A stretch of 64,000 bases of DNA from Odobenus rosmarus divergens (taxonomy: Eukaryota; Chordata; Mammalia; Carnivora; Odobenidae), in contig NW_004450659.1 in assembly GCF_000321225.1 (NCBI RefSeq), positions 2,209,767 through 2,273,766 on the forward strand, given 5' to 3'. Of the stretch, positions 61,560-64,000 are shown piece by piece. The notes below the pieces were generated by a model. That model saw only the letters and a list, made by a program, of their open reading frames with translations. It had not been told where the DNA came from and did no database searches. Numbering within the stretch: the stretch's first letter is position 1; the number at the start of each line of letters is the position of its first letter. The translations under genes were made by a program, and so were the position numbers.

Positions 61560-62990
61560 AACCCAGCCCTGCATTCAGTGTGTCACACCAGGACGCTAAC
61601 CTAGGTAATGACCCAGAAATGGGTAATTGTAGCCGACACGATTCATATGATAGTTGGTACAAAGTTCAGGCTAAAGATTCCCGCATGAAGGCAAAAAAAT
61701 AATGGAAGCCATTAATCTTCAGTCATGGTACCCTAACGAAAAAAGATATGAAGGAAGGAAAAAAGAGAGTTACCTATCATGAACATCTGTGCCAATTATC
61801 CAACTACATGAACCATGTCTAGAATTCATGCTGACTTCTCAGCTTAAATATGAGAGAACACTGAAGCCAATTATCTCCTTTCCTCCCTGTGATGGGAGAT
61901 TTCTCAGAGCAGGAGGGTATTAACTGAGATTTCAACCTGCTCATGAAGAAGGTGCAGAGGAAAAAACCAGAGTCGAATTGGTGCGGGAAGACCATGCCAG
62001 GGAAGAACATTCTAAACTCAATGGCTCACTCACTCACTCACTCACGAGTGGTCTTGCCCCTATCTCTTCTCGCTGCCACATAGCTGCCCCGCCCCCACCC
62101 CTTGCCCCCTGCCCCACACATATTTAACTGCTTACAGTTCCTGAGGGGGCACATACAGTGTGCTTTAACCTTCAGGACCGTGACACGGGTCCAGTTTGTC
62201 TCTAGGCCCCCTCCCACTGCACCTCTGCTCTCTCCTTCCCACCAAAAAACAAGTTTTCCCAATCTCCCTGGCTTCCTCCACAAAGGAGCTTGCCCTCCTC
62301 TGCTCCCATCAAAAAAAAAAAAAAAATTGTTGTGTGTGCCATCCCCAGAGCAGCCAGATTAAAACAGTTGGTGCCAGTGAGATTACATATTTCTGTTATC
62401 TTCCAAGTGCCACTCTGTTTGAATAAGGGCTTTCTAGAAATAAAGCTGAGAACCAAAGAAACAACCACATGGAATATTTCAAGCCCCTTGGAGCATGACG
62501 GTCAAGACACGCAGAAGGCAGACAGGGCTTTCCCAGTCCTGGGAACCCCACGAGCACACCCACTGCCTTCTTCTCTCAAGAGTGGCTGGCCCTATATGCA
62601 GAGATCTGGGCCAAGGGGAACGCCAAGTTTTCACTCCTCTGTGCAATGCCACCACTTACAAACTGCACAGCTGCTCACACCAGCCCTGCCTCTGCAGACT
62701 CTGGGTCTTCCCTCTCTATATCCAGAGCACAGGCCACCGTCGATGAAGACAAGGCTTCTCATTTACCTAACCCTCCCACAATAGAGGTAAATGGTGCCTC
62801 AAAAGCAGATCGGCAATGGGGACACCTTTGTGATCCCCAGCAACTAAAAGAGGCATAGATTGCTCCATGTGTCTCAGTCCGCAGGGTTTTCTTTTTTCTT
62901 TTTCTTTTATTTTGCCATAAGAATTTAAGCACAGAAATCAGGGGAGTAGAAGAGCAGACTGCACTTCAGTTCCATGTACATTATAAAATA
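61560..62990. other. Unassigned sequence
   Basis: Contains a (CACT)n microsatellite (62026-62045) and an A16 run near 62310. The longest open frame in the window (62290-62784, +, 164 codons) begins over that A-run. Its composition is unremarkable, no domain is seen, and two other frames stay open in the same place, so I regard it as chance. Confidence 0.45.
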
Positions 62991-62991
62991 A

Positions 62992-63178
62992 TACAGCGGT
63001 TCTTGAATTTCATGCACATCAGAATTATAGAAGGTGTTTGTTCCACCGGCAGACCCCTGACTTCCACCACAAGATGCTCCTCCTGTAGGTTGAGAATGGA
63101 TCCTAGAAGTCTGCACTTTTAGTGGCACCCTTGATGCTTGCAAAGCCAGTTGTTCATGCATTGCTCATTAGGAAACAT
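62992..63178 (+). mobile_element. MER20-like hAT element
   Basis: 'acagcggttcttgaatttca' and 'gcacatcagaattatagaag' match the left end of a MER20-type hAT element. The remainder ('ggttgagaatggatcctaga') is rearranged or diverged. Confidence 0.5.
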
Positions 63179-64000
63179 TGAGAGAGTACATGCAAACTTC
63201 TTAAGACCAAGCCTGGCATGCTGCAAGTACTCCTCACTTACTACCTATAACTGTTAATATCAGAATTGATCCCAACTTTACATGCTCGACTTGGACTTGA
63301 CCTTTTTCTAAAAGAAAACTGCACATGGGCATGGCAGCGTGGTAGCAAGCCAGAGGCTGGTTTCATACAGGGAAAGAGAAATTAAGACAAGGATAGTCTA
63401 CCATGCATCCTTCTAAAGATGTTAGCCATTGATGAAACCTCTGGAGCTCCAATTACCACCCCCACCCCGTTCCATAGTACCCACAGCTCTGAAAAGATAA
63501 CACAGAAGAATCTGAAGCAACTGTCTACGGACCAGAAGTTCCCAAAGCAAAAACACTCCCAATTCTGGCACTTTGAGTTTTCTGCCTCAGACACAGAAAG
63601 AATACAAGGTTAACTGTTTTGGAGGACAAAGCAGGCCGTAGGTAAACAGGGAGTTTTGAAATGATTGAGTCCACCAACTTCAACACAATATAAAAGTCAA
63701 TCGCAAACCTGATTGGCTGGTGTGTTCTGTGAGTCTTGGCTCTTTTCCTCTGCTGAGGATGTGGGTCCTCCACAGGTGGCTGGAGCTAACTGTGTCTATT
63801 TACACTTGGAATCACTCCTCACAATAAACAGGACGGTCCTTCAGGAAATCTTCTGTTTAGTTTGCATGCTCCCGAGGATAGGACAAAGCTCTGTTGTTTA
63901 AGAGCATAAATAACAAAAGCTTTGTTCTTCCAAAACCAAGAGGGAAACTGGATCTATCCAAAATCACTTGGTCTTAAACTGCATACGAATGACAAGAATG
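63179..64000. other. Unassigned sequence to the window end
   Basis: No gene or repeat recognised. Short open frames on both strands overlap each other and have no motif. Confidence 0.4.

Noticed and set aside
62290..62784. 164-codon open frame, longest in the window
   Set aside because: It starts over an A-run that gives a lysine stretch, overlaps other open frames in the same area, and shows no domain, signal or splice context.
1..64000. CRISPR arrays, operons, phage or bacterial features
   Set aside because: The window is mammalian nuclear DNA; the regular repeats seen are L1-internal or microsatellites.

Overview
The window is nuclear DNA from a carnivoran mammal, most likely a caniform. 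It carries many CAN-type SINEs: tRNA-derived heads, a CT-rich middle and AATAAA-type tails in both orientations. It also has LINE-1 3' ends of the form I know from caniform genomes, with an A-rich tract between two related 3'UTR segments; that form makes me lean to the arctoid branch (bear, seal or mustelid group). This assignment comes from remembered repeat types, not from a search.

I find no protein-coding gene, exon, CpG-island promoter or functional RNA gene. The longest open frame, 164 codons at 62290-62784, owes a run of lysines to an A-tract and shows no family signature. The other frames are LINE remnants, SINE translations or chance.

Layout. 1-2.6 kb: two LINE-1 3' ends around unassigned sequence. 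2.6-6 kb: unique sequence with very old repeats. 6-25.6 kb: repeat-dense block with an L1 at 7.5-9.25 kb (four-copy 82-bp tandem repeat and a U2 snRNA fragment inside), a nearly complete HAL1 at about 9.95-12.65 kb (a U6 snRNA fragment and two SINEs inside), a decayed L1 at 16.5-20.05 kb split by three SINEs, MIR and L2 pieces, and an older L1 at 24.3-25.6 kb. 25.6-31 kb: almost repeat-free. 31-31.4 kb: antisense L1 3' end. 31.4-64 kb: mostly unique sequence with scattered SINEs, MIR, L2, MER20-like and hAT elements, two LTR-like remnants, and one L1 3' end at 52.1-52.8 kb.

The most notable signals are two short snRNA 5'-end fragments (U2 nt 1-35, U6 nt 1-36), each flanked by a perfect 17-nt target-site duplication, without an A-tail, 3.4 kb apart in two different LINE remnants. 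Several AT-rich, repeat-free, homeodomain-site-rich stretches are candidates for conserved non-coding elements, so the window could be an intron or gene desert near a developmental gene; that is inference only.
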